Source of the DNA: Lumbricus terrestris
Taxonomy: Eukaryota; Annelida; Clitellata; Crassiclitellata; Lumbricidae
Direction of reading: 5' to 3'
Assembly (NCBI GenBank): GCA_949752735.1
Contig: OX457038.1
Span: 63,649,470 to 63,713,469, forward strand
Length of the DNA: 64,000 nucleotides
Shown here: piece after piece, positions 1 through 11,932 of the stretch
How positions within the stretch are numbered: position 1 is the stretch's first letter
Layout: every line of letters starts with the position of its first letter
The notes under the pieces: generated by a model
Seen by the model: only the letters and a program-made list of their open reading frames with translations
Told to the model about the DNA's origin: nothing
The model's database searches: none
Translations under genes and position numbers: made by a program

Positions 1-388
1 TGTCACGAAACCACACGATAATATCCGACAATAATTATCAACAACTTGCGACCGTTCAAACTTCGGCCACTACGTTCTTCCTCTCCAGACTGAAGATGCT
101 CAACGCGCAGGCGCAGCAGCCGATCCTTTTATCCGCATCTCATTGGCTGATGCCGTGATTGATCATTGTTATATTCCGCAATGTTTACCCCTATTTAATA
201 TATATTTTGCCCCTAAGTACTGGTTATAGCCCTGGTCAATTAATTAAACAGAGCAATGTGAAATTTCTCAATCAAATTATTAATTAATCATCAACTAGGG
301 CCTCTGCCTAACTTAACAGGTGTAATTAACATTCAACAATATATATAGCAGGGTAAGAACGTACGGGTGGAATCAAGGATATCGCTAC
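1..388. other. intergenic, no gene recognised
   Basis: AT-rich sequence with no open frame of interest. Polymerase homology of the neighbouring fragment stops abruptly near 389, so this is probably sequence brought in by a deletion or insertion breakpoint. Confidence 0.5.
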
Positions 389-1223
389 AGGAATACAATT
401 AATTTTCTCACAATTCTCACCTCGCAATTTCTTCACGAATAGATGGCTGTCGTATCCGGATAGATTATGGAATACTACTGGGAAAAACTTGGGGACTTTA
501 TAGTTTATATTACAGCTGTTATGAGCGGCGCCTCTGAATTTACCGCTTAAATGGCAATGATCTCTAACTCGATCCTCGCCTAACTCTCCTCCGCAGATAT
601 GGCAGTTAGCACTTAGCAGCTTCATCGAAACATTTCCTCTCAGTTTTGCCGAATATCATATTCTTAGGGAATTTAAACTCGTTATATATTCGTTTTATAT
701 TTTCTACAAGAGAATCTACGAATATCTGAGCGACATCGTCGTCTTCGTTTTCAGCCGCAAACTTTACAGCATCTTGTGAAAACACGCCGTCGTCGGAGCA
801 TTTTATGTGGTAACAAAACGAGCTAGGCGTATGTTTCTGGTATTTATTGGTGTACGACGTGCTAGGATCGGGCTGACAAGTATCGATCGGTTTAATGAAA
901 GATTCGAAATCCGCATAGACGATAAAAGGTACTCTCATCGATTTAAAATAATGTTTAAAACTTAACATAGTACCAGGTTCCGGCATTTCAATTCGTTGGG
1001 CGTCCTGCTACGAACAGTACTCGCTGTGCTTAGTAAGCGAGTCTATCGATCTGTAACCGATTAAACATCTTTCACAATAGTGCATCGAATTTACAGATTT
1101 TTCAGTTCGTGCCGCCATCAATCTATTAAAGTTCTTGATCCAACAATAATGCTTCTTTTCTGCGTCGGAAATAAGCAGTAGTTTTACGCGGGTATCGCTT
1201 TCATGCTTCGATATATATAATGG

Positions 1224-1831
1224 GTTCCACGACAACTGGTCTACCGACAACTCGTCTACCGACAACTCGTCTCCGGACAATTGGTCTAACGACAACTGGT
1301 CTACAGACGAATAGTATTGATGAAATAGAAGCCGGATTTATGAAAATGGTTTCTTAGCTTACATGAAAGCTGGATCGATGATTTTATTCATGTATTTCGA
1401 CATGCATCCAGCTTCTACTTCAGATCTAAAAATACCTTCATCCAGCTTCTATTTTTCACCCGTTATTTTCGTCAATCCAGCTTCTATTTCAGATATAAAA
1501 CAATACCCTTATCCTGCTTCCATTGCTTAAGCGTTTTTCATCAATCCAGCTTCTATTTCAGATCAAGAAATACTTTCATCCAGCTATTATTTCCCATACG
1601 TTATTTTCGTCAATCCAGCTTCTATTTCACCTGTAAAAGAGCCATCATCCAGATTTAATTTCTCTTGCGTTTTTTCATCAATCCAACCTCCACTTCACAT
1701 GTAAAAACTTTCATCCAGCTTCCATTTCTGAAGCGCTGGATCAGTTGTCTGTAGACCAGTTGTCGTAGACGACTTGTCCAGAGACCACTTGTCGTTAGAC
1801 GAGTTGTCGGTAGACGAGTTGTCGTGACACC
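1224..1831. mobile_element. MULE-like foldback element, copy 1
   Basis: A 608-bp element flanked by the 9-bp direct repeat ATATAATGG (1215-1223 and 1832-1840). Each end is an inverted array of 15-bp units close to CGACAACTSGTCTAC, about five per end. The interior holds degenerate direct repeats of CATCCAGCTTCYATTTC roughly every 50 bp. There is no transposase. A 9-bp duplication with long inverted ends suggests Mutator-like transposition (inference). It splits the PolB pseudogene, and the duplicated target reads as repeated PolB codons. Confidence 0.8.
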
Positions 1832-1865
1832 ATATAATGGGTATACGTCCTTTTCATAGCCGAAT

Positions 1866-2114
1866 CATCATCATCATTGCTCTCCTCCGTCCGGCCGCGC
1901 CGACGATGAGGCTTTTACATGGCGTCTCCACGCTGCTTTATCCTTGATGGTATCCATGGCATTCCTCATATCCATGTGCCTTTCCTCTAGATCTTCTCTT
2001 ATGTTGTCGATCCATGTTTTTCTTTGACGTCCTCTACTTCTCCGTCCCTCCACATTGCCGTGTAGAGCCGCAGCTGGCAGTCTTCTGTCGTCCATTCTTG
2101 ATACATGTCCAAAC
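1866..2114 (-). mobile_element. 5'-truncated LINE, extreme 3' end
   Basis: A 249-bp insertion in the PolB pseudogene, flanked by the 11-bp duplication CATAGCCGAAT (1855-1865 and 2115-2125). On the minus strand it encodes the typical C-terminal tail of a LINE ORF2 (GRRSRGRQRKTWIDNIREDL) and ends in an (ATG)n tail. Heavy 5' truncation with a variable-length target duplication fits target-primed reverse transcription. Confidence 0.85.
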
Positions 2115-2880
2115 CATAGCCGAATAGGTTAACGCTAATGTTATTGTCTCGCTCAAACTTTTTTAATAATATTATCATCAACAGCAACCGGGAATTCGAT
2201 ACCACTCCAATCGAGCTTCTTATATTGTTCTTTTAGATCTCTCGTGATTCTCGCCGGGTTGCAATCAGTTGGGTTCAACGCTCTAGTAATACACCATTTA
2301 AAACATTCATCGTCGTCGTTTTTCAGGTTAATAATAGCCTTTTTATTGGCTAAATACATGGGAAGCGGAATATAAGAACTACCTTTCAATGGCTTATATA
2401 CCACTGTATCGATATCCAACTTCATAACGGCTCTGAATCTCCAATTACTGCCCCGCATCTGAAAACTTGCCATGCTCTCCTTAATTTTATCCACTGCGTT
2501 GCTATATATTTCGCTCAAATCGGTTGCTTCTAAAATAATATCAGTCTTTGATTTAAAATTAGGTTCGGCCATTACTACTTCACCGGATTTCATATCTACT
2601 TTCTCCATTTCGCAATTAAGATTGAGTTGAACTTTTACCCCTCGATTTTTCGCCAACAAACTGACTACCTGCGGTCTTACGGCATTGTGAAAAGACGTTG
2701 CATCGATCCCGCTTGTTCCATCGATCGTGTATCGCTTAGTAAATCCTTGAATAGCCTTCGCAGTCTCTCGAATTTCGAACTTATTTTGATTAATTTTACT
2801 AAAATTACCCGAAACCTTTGTCTTCAACGATTCTAATTTATCGTTGACGGTCTTTTTATTTGCGGAGGCACGTAGTTAAT

Positions 2881-3410
2881 CAACCAGTCTGAAAAAGAAT
2901 TAATTTCAGACCTCGCCTTCTTTTTCAACGATTCTATATCAACATTATACCATTTCTACGGAGGGGATTTACTCGGTGTGAGGATCGAAGCTTTAATATC
3001 CGGAACATGCGCGTCGAGCAAATTATCTACATTTTCCGTAGCTCCTCTGAATACAACATTGACATTGTTTGCTTCTTCAGCAGCCCGAATGGTCTCAAAC
3101 AATTCCGCTTTTCGCAGTCTTGAGTATCCTTTTAGACCTCTTTGTCTGGCGATATTTCGTAATTCAACAACGGTATTTTGCGAGTAGCCCATTTTATTAT
3201 GGTTATCTCTTCCTTTAAGCCCTTTCATGAAATCAGGTTTTATGGGGAAATCCCCTTCACGATGAGTTGAAGGCACACGTTAGGTGGTTTGGTGTTTTGA
3301 CCCTGTGATATGCTGCTATGTAGTTGTATCTTTGTAATCGCGGCTAAGATGATTGTCGTTGTTATGAGCGGAGACTTAGAGGGAGACAGAGGGCCGGTCC
3401 CCATCAATGG
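2881..3410. other. broken PolB 5' end and upstream flank
   Basis: The PolB frame is interrupted by stops in 2828-2955, although the residues SDWLINYVPP remain readable. From 3277 to 3408 no coding signal or inverted repeat was found that would mark the end of the original element. Confidence 0.4.
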
Positions 3411-3417
3411 TGATTAT

Positions 3418-4026
3418 GGTTCCACGACAACTGGTCTACCGACAACTCGTCTACCGACAACTCGTCTCCGGACAATTGGTCTAACGACAACTGGTCTACA
3501 GACGAATAGTATTGATGAAATAGAAGCTGGATTTATGAAAATGGTTTCTTAGTTTAAATGGAAGCTGGATCGATGATTTTATTCATGTATTTCGACATAC
3601 ATCCAGCTTCTACTTCAGATCTAAAAATACCTTCATCCAGCTTCTATTTCTCACCAGTTATTTTCGTCAATCCAGCTTCTATTTCAGATATAAAACAATA
3701 CCCTTATCCAGCTTCCATTGCTTAAGCGTTTTTCATCAATCCAGCTTCTATTTCAGATCAAGAAATACTTTCATCCAGCTTTTGTTTCTCATATGTTATT
3801 TTCGTCAATCCAGCTTCTATTTCACTTGTGAAATAGCCATCATCCAGATTCCATTTCTCTTGCGTTTTTTCATCAATCCAACCTCCATTTCACCTGTAAA
3901 AACTTTCATCCAGCTTCCATTTCTCAAGCGCTTTATCAGTTGTCTGTAGACCAGTTGTCGTAGACGAATTGTCCGGAGACCACTTGTCGTTAGACGAGTT
4001 GTCGGTAGACGAGTTGTCGTGACACC
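3418..4026. mobile_element. MULE-like foldback element, copy 2
   Basis: A 609-bp copy very similar to the one at 1224-1831, with its own 9-bp duplication GGTGATTAT (3409-3417 and 4027-4035). The inverted ends made of 15-bp units and the internal CATCCAGCTTC repeats are the same. The high similarity suggests recent or shared activity. Confidence 0.85.
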
Positions 4027-4114
4027 GGTGATTATAGCTATGTGAACGCCGTGCTTGGTTATTTTGGTTATTTTGAAGGCCGTGCTTGGTCGGATGCACT
4101 AGTTTATTCAATTT

Positions 4115-4305
4115 GCTACTACTAACACACCTCGCTCATTTCAGGTTTTGTCCGGTCTGGCCTGGTCCTCACCCACAGTTGCTGGCCATTTGACCCCAAG
4201 GCAGTCGGACCTATGCTATTGGATGGTGGTAAGAAATTACTCGGAACATCAGGAAAATATCCTTGAACTTTGGAAAGGTTTTCAAAAGCACCATTAGGTA
4301 GCATA
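4115..4305. repeat. dispersed repeat, copy also at 13320-13575
   Basis: Shares CATTTCAGGT, GGCCATTTGACCCCA, GGTAAGAAATTAC and GCGCCATTAGGTAG-type segments, in the same order, with 13320-13575. The family is unknown. The second copy has an extra block between CATTTCAGG and GGCCATTTGACC. Confidence 0.6.
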
Positions 4306-4840
4306 GACGGAGACTTCGTCTAGAAGTTGGGGAGGGACGAACGAGCGGCCTAAGAACGATCGCCGAGGCACGACATTTTTTGCGAACGGTTGAGTCGCCC
4401 AAATTATCTGACGACTTTTTAAAGCTGAAAATAATAGAAGCTGGAGTGTTGAAAAACGTTTGAGAAATGGAAGATGAATAAATGGTTTATACATTAAATA
4501 GAAGCTATCGGGCGTACGAACCTTCCAACTGGCAGAGCAGAACATGGTGTTGACATTAAATGGAAGCAGGATACAAAAATGACGCTTGATAATAGTCGGA
4601 TGCTTGTTCCCATTATGGATCAGTACAACTCTGAGGCGCCTAGATGAACAGATGTCAATGAAGAGACGCCACTCGTTCGAGTTGCAGTCGATTCCAGTTG
4701 CCTCGAAAAGACCAGTCACTTTCTGGCAAAAGCAGAGTCCATCTTGACTGGTAAAAAAGCTGGATAAAAACTTGGGCGCGCTTCCTCTAATCTGAACTGC
4801 ATGATTGATTAAGGAGACCTGTATTTATACTACTACTAGC
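4306..4840. other. non-coding, scattered CATCCAGCTTC-type motifs
   Basis: No gene seen. The stretch around 4430-4600 has several diverged copies of the GAAATGGAAGCTGG motif found inside the MULE-like elements, so it may be an old relic of that family. Confidence 0.4.
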
Positions 4841-5060
4841 TGGGGTACCTGACTGTGCCCGGGAAATTTAGGATTCGACCCGCTCCGGCCACAACCCCAC
4901 CACACCACACACACCCCACCACACCACACCACACTCCGAACTCCACCTGTACGCCACCCGTGAAATTTGGGTTTTCGGAAAAATTTCCGCTCCCACCCTC
5001 ACCCCCACCCCAACCCTCCACCCCACCCCTACCCCCACCCGCACCCCACCCCACCTCCTG
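4841..5060 (+). repeat. dispersed repeat with CTAGCTGGGGTACC terminus
   Basis: Starts with CTAGCTGGGGTACC, then GCCCGGGAAATTTAGG and GATTCGACCCG, followed by a degenerate C-rich (CCACCCC) tract. The same start occurs at 7551, 10990 and, inverted, at 9890. The class is not identified. Confidence 0.6.
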
Positions 5061-5252
5061 CGGACCGATGTGTGTGTTGGGTGGAGGCGAGGTTACCCGT
5101 GTAAAAATCTATCTATCCGTTACGTTTCAGGTGAATAAGTGTGAATATATGCATGGCAACGGCCGAAAAAGTAACGGAAATGAGGGTTTTGCACCCCACC
5201 CTGGCCCCCATGGTGGCAGAGATTCGCGAACCACTCCACTGGGTGTCCCATG

Positions 5253-6340
5253 CAGGGCTGGATTAAGGCATGTTCGACATGTTCGGCTGAACAGGGCCCC
5301 ACACTTAAGGGGGCCCACACATGCAATAGGAATTTTTTCATGATTGTTAGTTATAATAGCAAACATGAGCTGATTTTTAGCATTATTCAACTTTTGCACA
5401 TGTGTGGAACCCTTATTGCAGTTTTCAATGCCATGCAGATTGGTCTTAAAATCAATCAGAATTGCTGTTTAGAGGTTTACGTTTTACTGCTTATTTAAAC
5501 ACTTAATAGGCCTACATTACCTGATCGGAACTCAAGTGATATGTGAGTGTGACGCATTATATATATGAGATGGTGTTACTTTGGCATAGGCCCTAATTAC
5601 AAAATTGAGTTGGTCTACAACTCTACATGCACCGTATATAGGCTCAGTAATCCTACGCACTCTTTTTTACGAATTCAATAAATCAATCACATAAATTTAT
5701 ATAGCGCCCCGTGAGATTGTCACTCAGACACGCAGGCGTTGTCAAACAGCAAAACCTTAAGAAGAAAGAATGAGCCAGCAGAGTCGCGTGAAGCGACAGG
5801 AGAGCCACAGGGAGGCCATTCCAGATAACTGGACCCATTACCGAGAATGCTCTTCCTTGCATGGTCACAGCACACGAAAAAATAGCAAAAAGTCTCCACA
5901 GTCGGATTAGCGCAATGAACGGCTGTCCAGAGAGACAGATGCCGATGTGAAACCTCGCATGGGTACGATGGAGCTTGAGCCAAGGTTTACTACTGGCGTG
6001 ACCGTTAAAATAGGTTTAATAGGGCCTGTATGCCCTATATTTCAGTTTGTAAACAGTGGCGGCGCCATGCACAGCAGGGCAAATCGGGCCAAATGCCCTG
6101 GTAAAAACTCTGCCTTGGTCGTTGTTCTGCCGCAGGACTACCAGAAATTTTCACTGCCAAGAATTTATTTGGGACATACATGTAAAATTGCTTCTTCACT
6201 GTTGGCTTGTACGAGTGCTATGCTCTGGTTAGGAGAATGTCTGACTATGAATCACTTTAGTATTCTTAGGCCGTTAAAAATGTGTCAGTACTTTAACACC
6301 AAACTGTAATATTAAAAGACCTGTTGATATTGTAAAAAAC
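5253..6340 (-). mobile_element. hAT-like composite element, inverted copy, one end missing
   Basis: Begins CAGGGCTGGATTAAGGC and matches, inverted, the elements at 11933-13156 and 18688-19647. It contains a minus-strand LINE ORF2 tail (5990-5683, with RAFSVMGPVIWNGLP). The distal inverted end is not found; homology fades near 6340. Confidence 0.6.
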
Positions 6341-6593
6341 CGGATAAAGCCACTGCTATGTGTAGGCAGGAAATGTTGACCTAGATTTTTGATTGAATTT
6401 ATCTTTTACCAGTGGCTATTTCGAGCACTGTCTGTGCATACTCTGTCGAATAATGTTCATTTTGCCCTGACAAGATAATTTGCTTATTCAAAGAACGTAT
6501 TATTTTATGCTAAAAGTTGCTTTTGTTGCAATTTAATGATGATAACAGTGTCAGTGTTACTGTTGTTGCTATTGATGTTGATATAGCTCATGG

Positions 6594-6595
<2 letters not shown>
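6341..6595. other. intergenic, nothing recognised
   Basis: AT-rich sequence without long open frames or repeats. Confidence 0.4.
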
Positions 6596-6675
<80 letters not shown>

Positions 6676-6676
6676 T
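6596..6676. repeat. (ATT)n microsatellite
   Basis: About 27 perfect ATT units, followed at 6890-7020 by imperfect ATT-rich sequence. Confidence 0.95.
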
Positions 6677-7019
6677 CATTTCGTTGATCATTTATTTTAC
6701 CATTATGTGGGTCGTTGGCTATGTAGGCAGCAAACTGCAATTTTGTATAATCGACTTATGCATCTCTGATGTTAATTTCCGAAGTACTCTTTACTAGACT
6801 GACACTGTTGTTAATGCACCCTGTCATCGGTGCTTATGGTGATGACATGCAGTTCTGCTGTCATTATTTTGTTGCTGTTTCTAATAATATCATTATGTTG
6901 TCATTATTATTATTTTATATTTTATTATTATTGTATTATTATTATTATTATTTTTATTATTATTATTTTAATACAAGTATTATTTTTTATTATTATACTT
7001 ACTTTATTATTTTTAGTAT

Positions 7020-7550
7020 AAATAATTTGGATAATAGTATAAGTATTAGCATTATTATAATTCATTCCAAGAGGAATTATTATGTTCATCACTGTTGCTT
7101 TCTTAATTAAGTTCTAGTTAAGTTATACGTATCTTATGAAATCATTCATGATTATTAATTGGAAACAGGGGTCAGGATAATATAAGCTACTAGCTTTTAC
7201 TGGCTCCTAATTGCATTTGTACTGTACTTAGTCATTCATGATTGTGTAACCAGAGTTGAAGTGCAATAAACCGATTTTAAAAAAAATAGAAGTAATGAAT
7301 TATTATTAATAGATGAATATTCGCTGAATACAACACGTCCTGTGTGTAATTTTGCCGTGCTTCTGTAAGGTTTGGGCCAAGCATGGTTTACTGAACAGGG
7401 CTCCCACAATAATTATTGTTAATCCCACCCTGGTCCCATGCCGAGACGGACACACAGTAGTGAAGGTTTGGAACGAAAGCTCAAAAACTGTTGAAATGCA
7501 TCCCGGACAAACAGACACACAGAATCTTTTCTTCATTTATATAGATTTAC
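7020..7550. other. intergenic with LINE-like 3' tail duplicate
   Basis: 7435-7550 (GCCGAGACGGACACA, GCTCAAAAACTG) is repeated at 8270-8390 with about 85-90% identity by eye. The first copy runs directly into the CTAGCTGGGGTACC repeat. It may be a retroelement 3' end, but the class is unclear. Confidence 0.5.
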
Positions 7551-8060
7551 TAGCTGGGGTACCCGGCGTTGCCCGGGAAATTTAGGATTCGACCCGCCCC
7601 GGTCACAAGCCCTGGAACCCCACCACACTACGACCTCCACAGGTAAGCCACGCGAGAAATTTGGGTTATCGGGAAATTTTTTCGTCCCAGCCCCCCCACT
7701 TCCACTCCCACCTCCACCCCAAGCCTCCCACCACACCCCCGCCCCACCCCTCATCCAACCGCCCACCCCACCCACCCCTCCACCCACCCCACGATCTCCC
7801 ACCCACCGCTCCACCCCAACCCCACCTCCGCCCCAACCCCCAACCCCCTCAACCCCCTCCAATCCCCTCCACGCCCCCTCCAACCCCACACCAACCCCTC
7901 CACCTCCTCTCCATCTCCCTCCACCCCCACCCCACGCCCCCCACTTTCCCACCCTAACACTCCGCCCCCACCCCATCCCACCTCCCACCACTTCTCCGCC
8001 CCACCCCAATACCCCTCCATCCCTACCCCTCCTCCTCCGACCACCACCAGTACGCGACCC
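7551..8060 (+). repeat. CTAGCTGGGGTACC repeat with 360-bp C-rich tract
   Basis: Same terminus as at 4841, followed from about 7690 to 8050 by an almost purely C/A/T-on-plus tract of degenerate CCACCCC units. Long reading frames here are compositional artefacts. Confidence 0.75.
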
Positions 8061-9464
8061 GTGAAATCCGTACTGGCAAAAGAGCTGACCTTAAACACCT
8101 CTAAAACGGTGTCATCCGATGTTTTTATGCGTAATTGCGTATGGGACCGAAAGAAAAGTGCAGTGATAAGCCTGTGAGGGCAAAGGCCAACATAGAAAAT
8201 GAGGGGTTTTGGCCAACCACGCTGGCCTCCATGGTGGCAGATATTCGCGAAACCCTCCACTGCGCGTACGATGCCGAGACGGACACAGTAGTGATGGTTT
8301 GGAATGAACAGCTCAAAAACTGTGGAAACGCATTCTGGACAAATATATGCACATCCTTTCTTATAGATATAGATATGTCTGGAAGGTTCTCACACATTCT
8401 TGAATATTTGCGAAAGTTGTCGAAAGTTCTACAGCTACTTAAAGTTGACTCGCCGCTGAATTCCTATTGCATGATCCGAAGAAGAAGTTAAATTTCAGAA
8501 TAATTATTAGTATCCTGGTCACAAAAGCAAAATTATTGGAGAATAATGACCATTTTCTTACTTTTGAAACAGGAGCAAGTAGGAAATAGCAATTAATGAC
8601 CAAGAACAAAAGAGAGAAAATTTATAGCGAGTTATAATTATTTTCGTGACACTATAATGTTCCCATGCAGGCTACAGGTGCATGGGATTTATCGGCGATT
8701 CGAGTTGATTTCCCTCAAGTAGCCTAGGCCTGCGTACGTCGTTAAGTTTCAAGCCAGTTTGTCGCACACCTGTACGCTACAGCATTAAAGTTTTTGTTAT
8801 CGCATTCAGCTTTTCACAACGTTTTTAAATAAAAGCAAAGTTTCAGACCTAATCTCGTCCTTAATATGACAGTTTTTAAAAATTAGATGCGATGGAGAAT
8901 TGCGCCTTGTTATACGTTGCCGTTGGTGATTGTTGTTTCCAACCACGAGTGCTATTTTGGACATAACACGTTCGACAGGAAAGTTTGCTCAGTTAGTAGG
9001 CCTATTTATAAAATCCGAACATTGGACCTTCTGGTTTAGTATAGAGGCTTAAACTACTTGCTACTTGCTGAATGAGTGGCTCATAATATAAGGAGGATCG
9101 TAACTGGTTAAAACCAGTTGCAGATCTTCCGAGATAGCCTACGACGGTCATTTGATCCTGATAGTTATATTCACGTAGGCCTACTAAAGACACGAAGTTA
9201 CAATTACACAATAGGCCTATATACTAGACTTTTGATGATAGCTATGTGGTAGGCCAGACAGTACCGCGTTTTAAAAGTTTATTATAACACCAGATGATTA
9301 TTTCGCTAGCTTCACACAATCGTTGGTCGCTGAAAAATGGCAGGTTGGTACACGTTTCAAGGCGGGCATTCACGGGTTATTTTCTGCTTTTCTAGCGACC
9401 CTTTAAGACGAGGAAATCTTTTGTGACGAGGATGCTTTATAATATTTAAATGTAATCTTAAATT
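8061..9464. other. intergenic, no gene recognised
   Basis: Apart from the 8270-8390 duplicate of 7435-7550, no coding signal, RNA gene or clear transposon end was seen. Several TAGGCCTA palindromes occur near 9000-9215. Confidence 0.5.
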
Positions 9465-9989
9465 ATAAAACAGAAAGTTTGTCCTTCCAGATGTGTGTGT
9501 GTGTTGACTCTTCGTAACAAAATAGACTCGGAAATGAAACAGCGTCAGTTTAACAAAATATTTGCAATTGATTCTTACCCAAATTATAAGGTCAACGCAA
9601 CTATTTTCAGCTTTTAATTCAATTCAAAACCAGAGTTATTAGAGTTTTAAGACAGATTTCATCAATCACCGCTCACGCCCGGCTTTAGTAGAGCCTACAG
9701 GCCGCACGACGTCATACCCGCCCAGTAATAATTTCCGTAGCGCCCCGCAGGGGCGGGTCACGTTTGGCTTTTTCGGGAAGCGGGGTGGGGTGGAGGGTTG
9801 GCGAAAACCCGAAATTTAGCGGTCAACGATGGGTACCACAGTGGAGTAGTGTTTAAAATCGTAAATTTCCCGGGCGAAGCCGGGTACAAAAGCTAGTACC
9901 ATATAAACCAAAGTGCAGAATAAATTGTTGGCCATTAAAAGAACTTTTTTAAATTTAAAATTTATATTGGATTTGGACTTAGGATTTTA

Positions 9990-10702
9990 GGCAATCCTGT
10001 CAACGGCGGTTTTAAATTATTTCACACTCAAATTCAGATAAATTATGTTCGCCGATGACTCTGCTTTGTGATGTAATGTAGGCTACTTGTTTATGACAAC
10101 ATCCGGAACAGCAGAGAAATAATTTTGAAAATGGCAGGGAGACCGCCTGCACCAATAGTCATAACTAATAATGTGTTGCAACGTAATGTTTTATAGGAGG
10201 CTATGTATAGGCCTATATGCCACACAGACTTCAGAAAATAACGCTTGAGAAATGGAAGCCGGTTAATATATTTTTTATAGCTTCAATGGAAGCTGGATCG
10301 ATGAAAAATGGTTGATTGATAGACGCATGGTAAAAGAAAGCTGACTTCATCCAGCTTCCATTTCTTAGGCGTTTTATCATTCATCCAGTTTCTATTTCAG
10401 TTTTTCAGATATATAAAACCTTCATCCAGCTTCGATTTCCTTAGCGTTTTAACCTTCATCCAGCTTCCATTTCTTAGGCGTTTTATAGGTATTTTTAGAC
10501 CTGACAAGAACCTTTATTGACGAAAACAACGCTTCAGAAATGGAAGCTGGATGAAGGTTCTCTATAGGTGAAATGGAAGCTGGATGAAGGTACATTTAAA
10601 TTTTGCGCCTAGTGTATTCAGACATACATTTCATGTTGTTTATTTGTCAATTGTTGTACTTTGAGTGTGAAATAATTTAAAACCGCCGTTGACAGGATTG
10701 CC
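9990..10702. mobile_element. non-autonomous TIR transposon, 8-bp TSD
   Basis: A 713-bp element between 8-bp duplications GGATTTTA (9982-9989 and 10703-10710). The inverted ends are about 44 bp and begin GGCAATCCTGTCAACG. The interior is built from CATCCAGCTTCCATTTC motifs in both orientations, the motif also seen inside the MULE-like elements. There is no transposase. Confidence 0.8.
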
Positions 10703-11204
10703 GGATTTTATGCTATTCTAAAACACTTTGGCATTTATTGGATATAGAAATTATGTACGTTTGTTTATTATACTTTGTATGTACACCAAAATGCGGATAG
10801 CAATTGGTATATTAAAGAATATTCTTATCTTTATCTTATCTTAGTTGACTCATCCAGTAATGTACGAATATAATTATTATATGGAAATGTAACGTTATGC
10901 AGGTGACTGTTCAGACGCGTAATCCGATGCAGAGAAAATTAAGTCTCTCAAAATCTTGGCTTCATCTTGCTTTTATCGTACTACTAGATGTGCTACCCGG
11001 CGTTGCCCGGGAAATTTAGGGTTTTCAACACTACTTCTCTGGGGTACCCAGCGTTGACCGCTAAATTTCGGGTTTTCACCACCCCTCCACCTCACCCCCG
11101 CTTCCCCAAAAAGCCAAACTTGACCCGGTTGTGTGTTGACTGTGGCCTAATACAATTATTGCAGGCTGTCTGTTGTGTTAGTATAATTAATATTTCTGTG
11201 AACT

Positions 11205-11440
11205 GCGTTCTTGTGCATAATTGTACACTGTAACCGGTTTCGATTTGTCAACCGGATTGTTGATAAACGGAAATCATTATTGGGCGAGAATGACGTCATG
11301 CGGACTGTCGTCTCTTTACCAATAGTATTTCCGAGATCTCCGTTCTTGTGCATAATTGTACACTGTAACCGGTTTCGGTTTGGCAACCGGATTGTTACGG
11401 AAATTATTATTAATGACGTCATGCGGACTGTCGACTCTTT
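11205..11440. repeat. 133-bp tandem duplication
   Basis: CGTTCTTGTGCATAATTG through CAACCGGATTGTT and GACGTCATGCGGACTGTCG occur twice in tandem, offset by about 133 bp. No gene. Confidence 0.75.
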
Positions 11441-11716
11441 AGTAATGCGGCACGTGGCTGATTAAATCTGTCTTAAAACGCTAATAACTCGGGTTTTAAA
11501 GTGAATTAAGACTGAAAATAGTCGCGTTGACCTTAAAGTTTGGGTAATAATCAATTGCCAATATTTTTTTTAACCGACGCTCTGTCATTTCCGAGCTTTT
11601 TCTAGGACGAAGAGTCAAAATACAAAGGGACAAACTTTCCACCTTATAATATGGATATATTCCTGACCATTATATTGCCGTCATGTAAGCCGCAACATGA
11701 CTTTAGATAGGGAAGG

Positions 11717-11800
11717 GGCCTGGTAGCGCAATGGATAACGCGCTGGCATGGAGACTTGGCGCCCCAGAGGTCGATTTCTGCACCAAACCATCCTCGGCAG
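11717..11800 (+). other. tRNA-derived SINE head
   Basis: GGTAGCGCAATGGATAACGCG resembles a tRNA A box, and GAGGTCGATTTC about 35 bp later resembles a B box. No full cloverleaf can be drawn, so this is a SINE promoter relic, not a tRNA gene. A related head lies inverted at 20100-20222. Confidence 0.5.
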
Positions 11801-11932
11801 GGCTAAATAAAATTATTCTCGGATGTGGCAGGACAACGACCAGGACAAGTGTCTTTTCGATGGCATTTGACCTGGTTTGCCCTTCTTTAGCGCCGCCACT
11901 TAAGTGGCCATAGGCAAGTTTAGAAATCCTTA

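Larger units (their letters stand above)
389..3276 (-). pseudogene. Polinton/Maverick protein-primed DNA polymerase B, broken N-terminal fragment
   Basis: Reading leftward, four blocks resemble the N-terminal half of Polinton PolB. Block 1 (3276-2956) has a SAP/Rho-N-like helix-extension-helix (ELRNIARQRGLKGYSRLRKAEL). Block 2 (2827-2126) has the family region with SNWRFRAV, SSYIPLP and FKWCITRALNP. Block 3 (1865-1832, then 1223-1008) has a Cys/His stretch around YCERC. Block 4 (986-389) carries the exonuclease I motif (VYADFESF) and an exonuclease II-like motif (HNLSGYDSHLF). The exonuclease III and polymerase motifs are absent because homology ends near 389. The gene is dead: the frame is lost between 2956 and 2827, there is an in-frame stop near 1008, a frameshift near 606-625, a LINE insertion at 1866-2114 and a MULE-like insertion at 1224-1831. 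It lies 48 kb from the intact Polinton and was probably part of a different element. Confidence 0.85.
9465..11645. repeat. large interrupted inverted repeat
   Basis: The left arm 9465-9897 is matched, inverted, by 10983-11130 plus 11462-11645. Shared segments include the CCCGGG-terminus repeat, CGCTAAATTTCGGG, AAGCCAAAC and TTTTAAGACAGAT. The right arm is interrupted at about 11131-11461 by a duplicated segment. The centre holds the element at 9990-10702. Confidence 0.7.

Noticed and set aside
7533..8260. Gly/Trp-rich and Pro-rich proteins
   Set aside because: Frames through a degenerate CCACCCC tract; compositional artefact.
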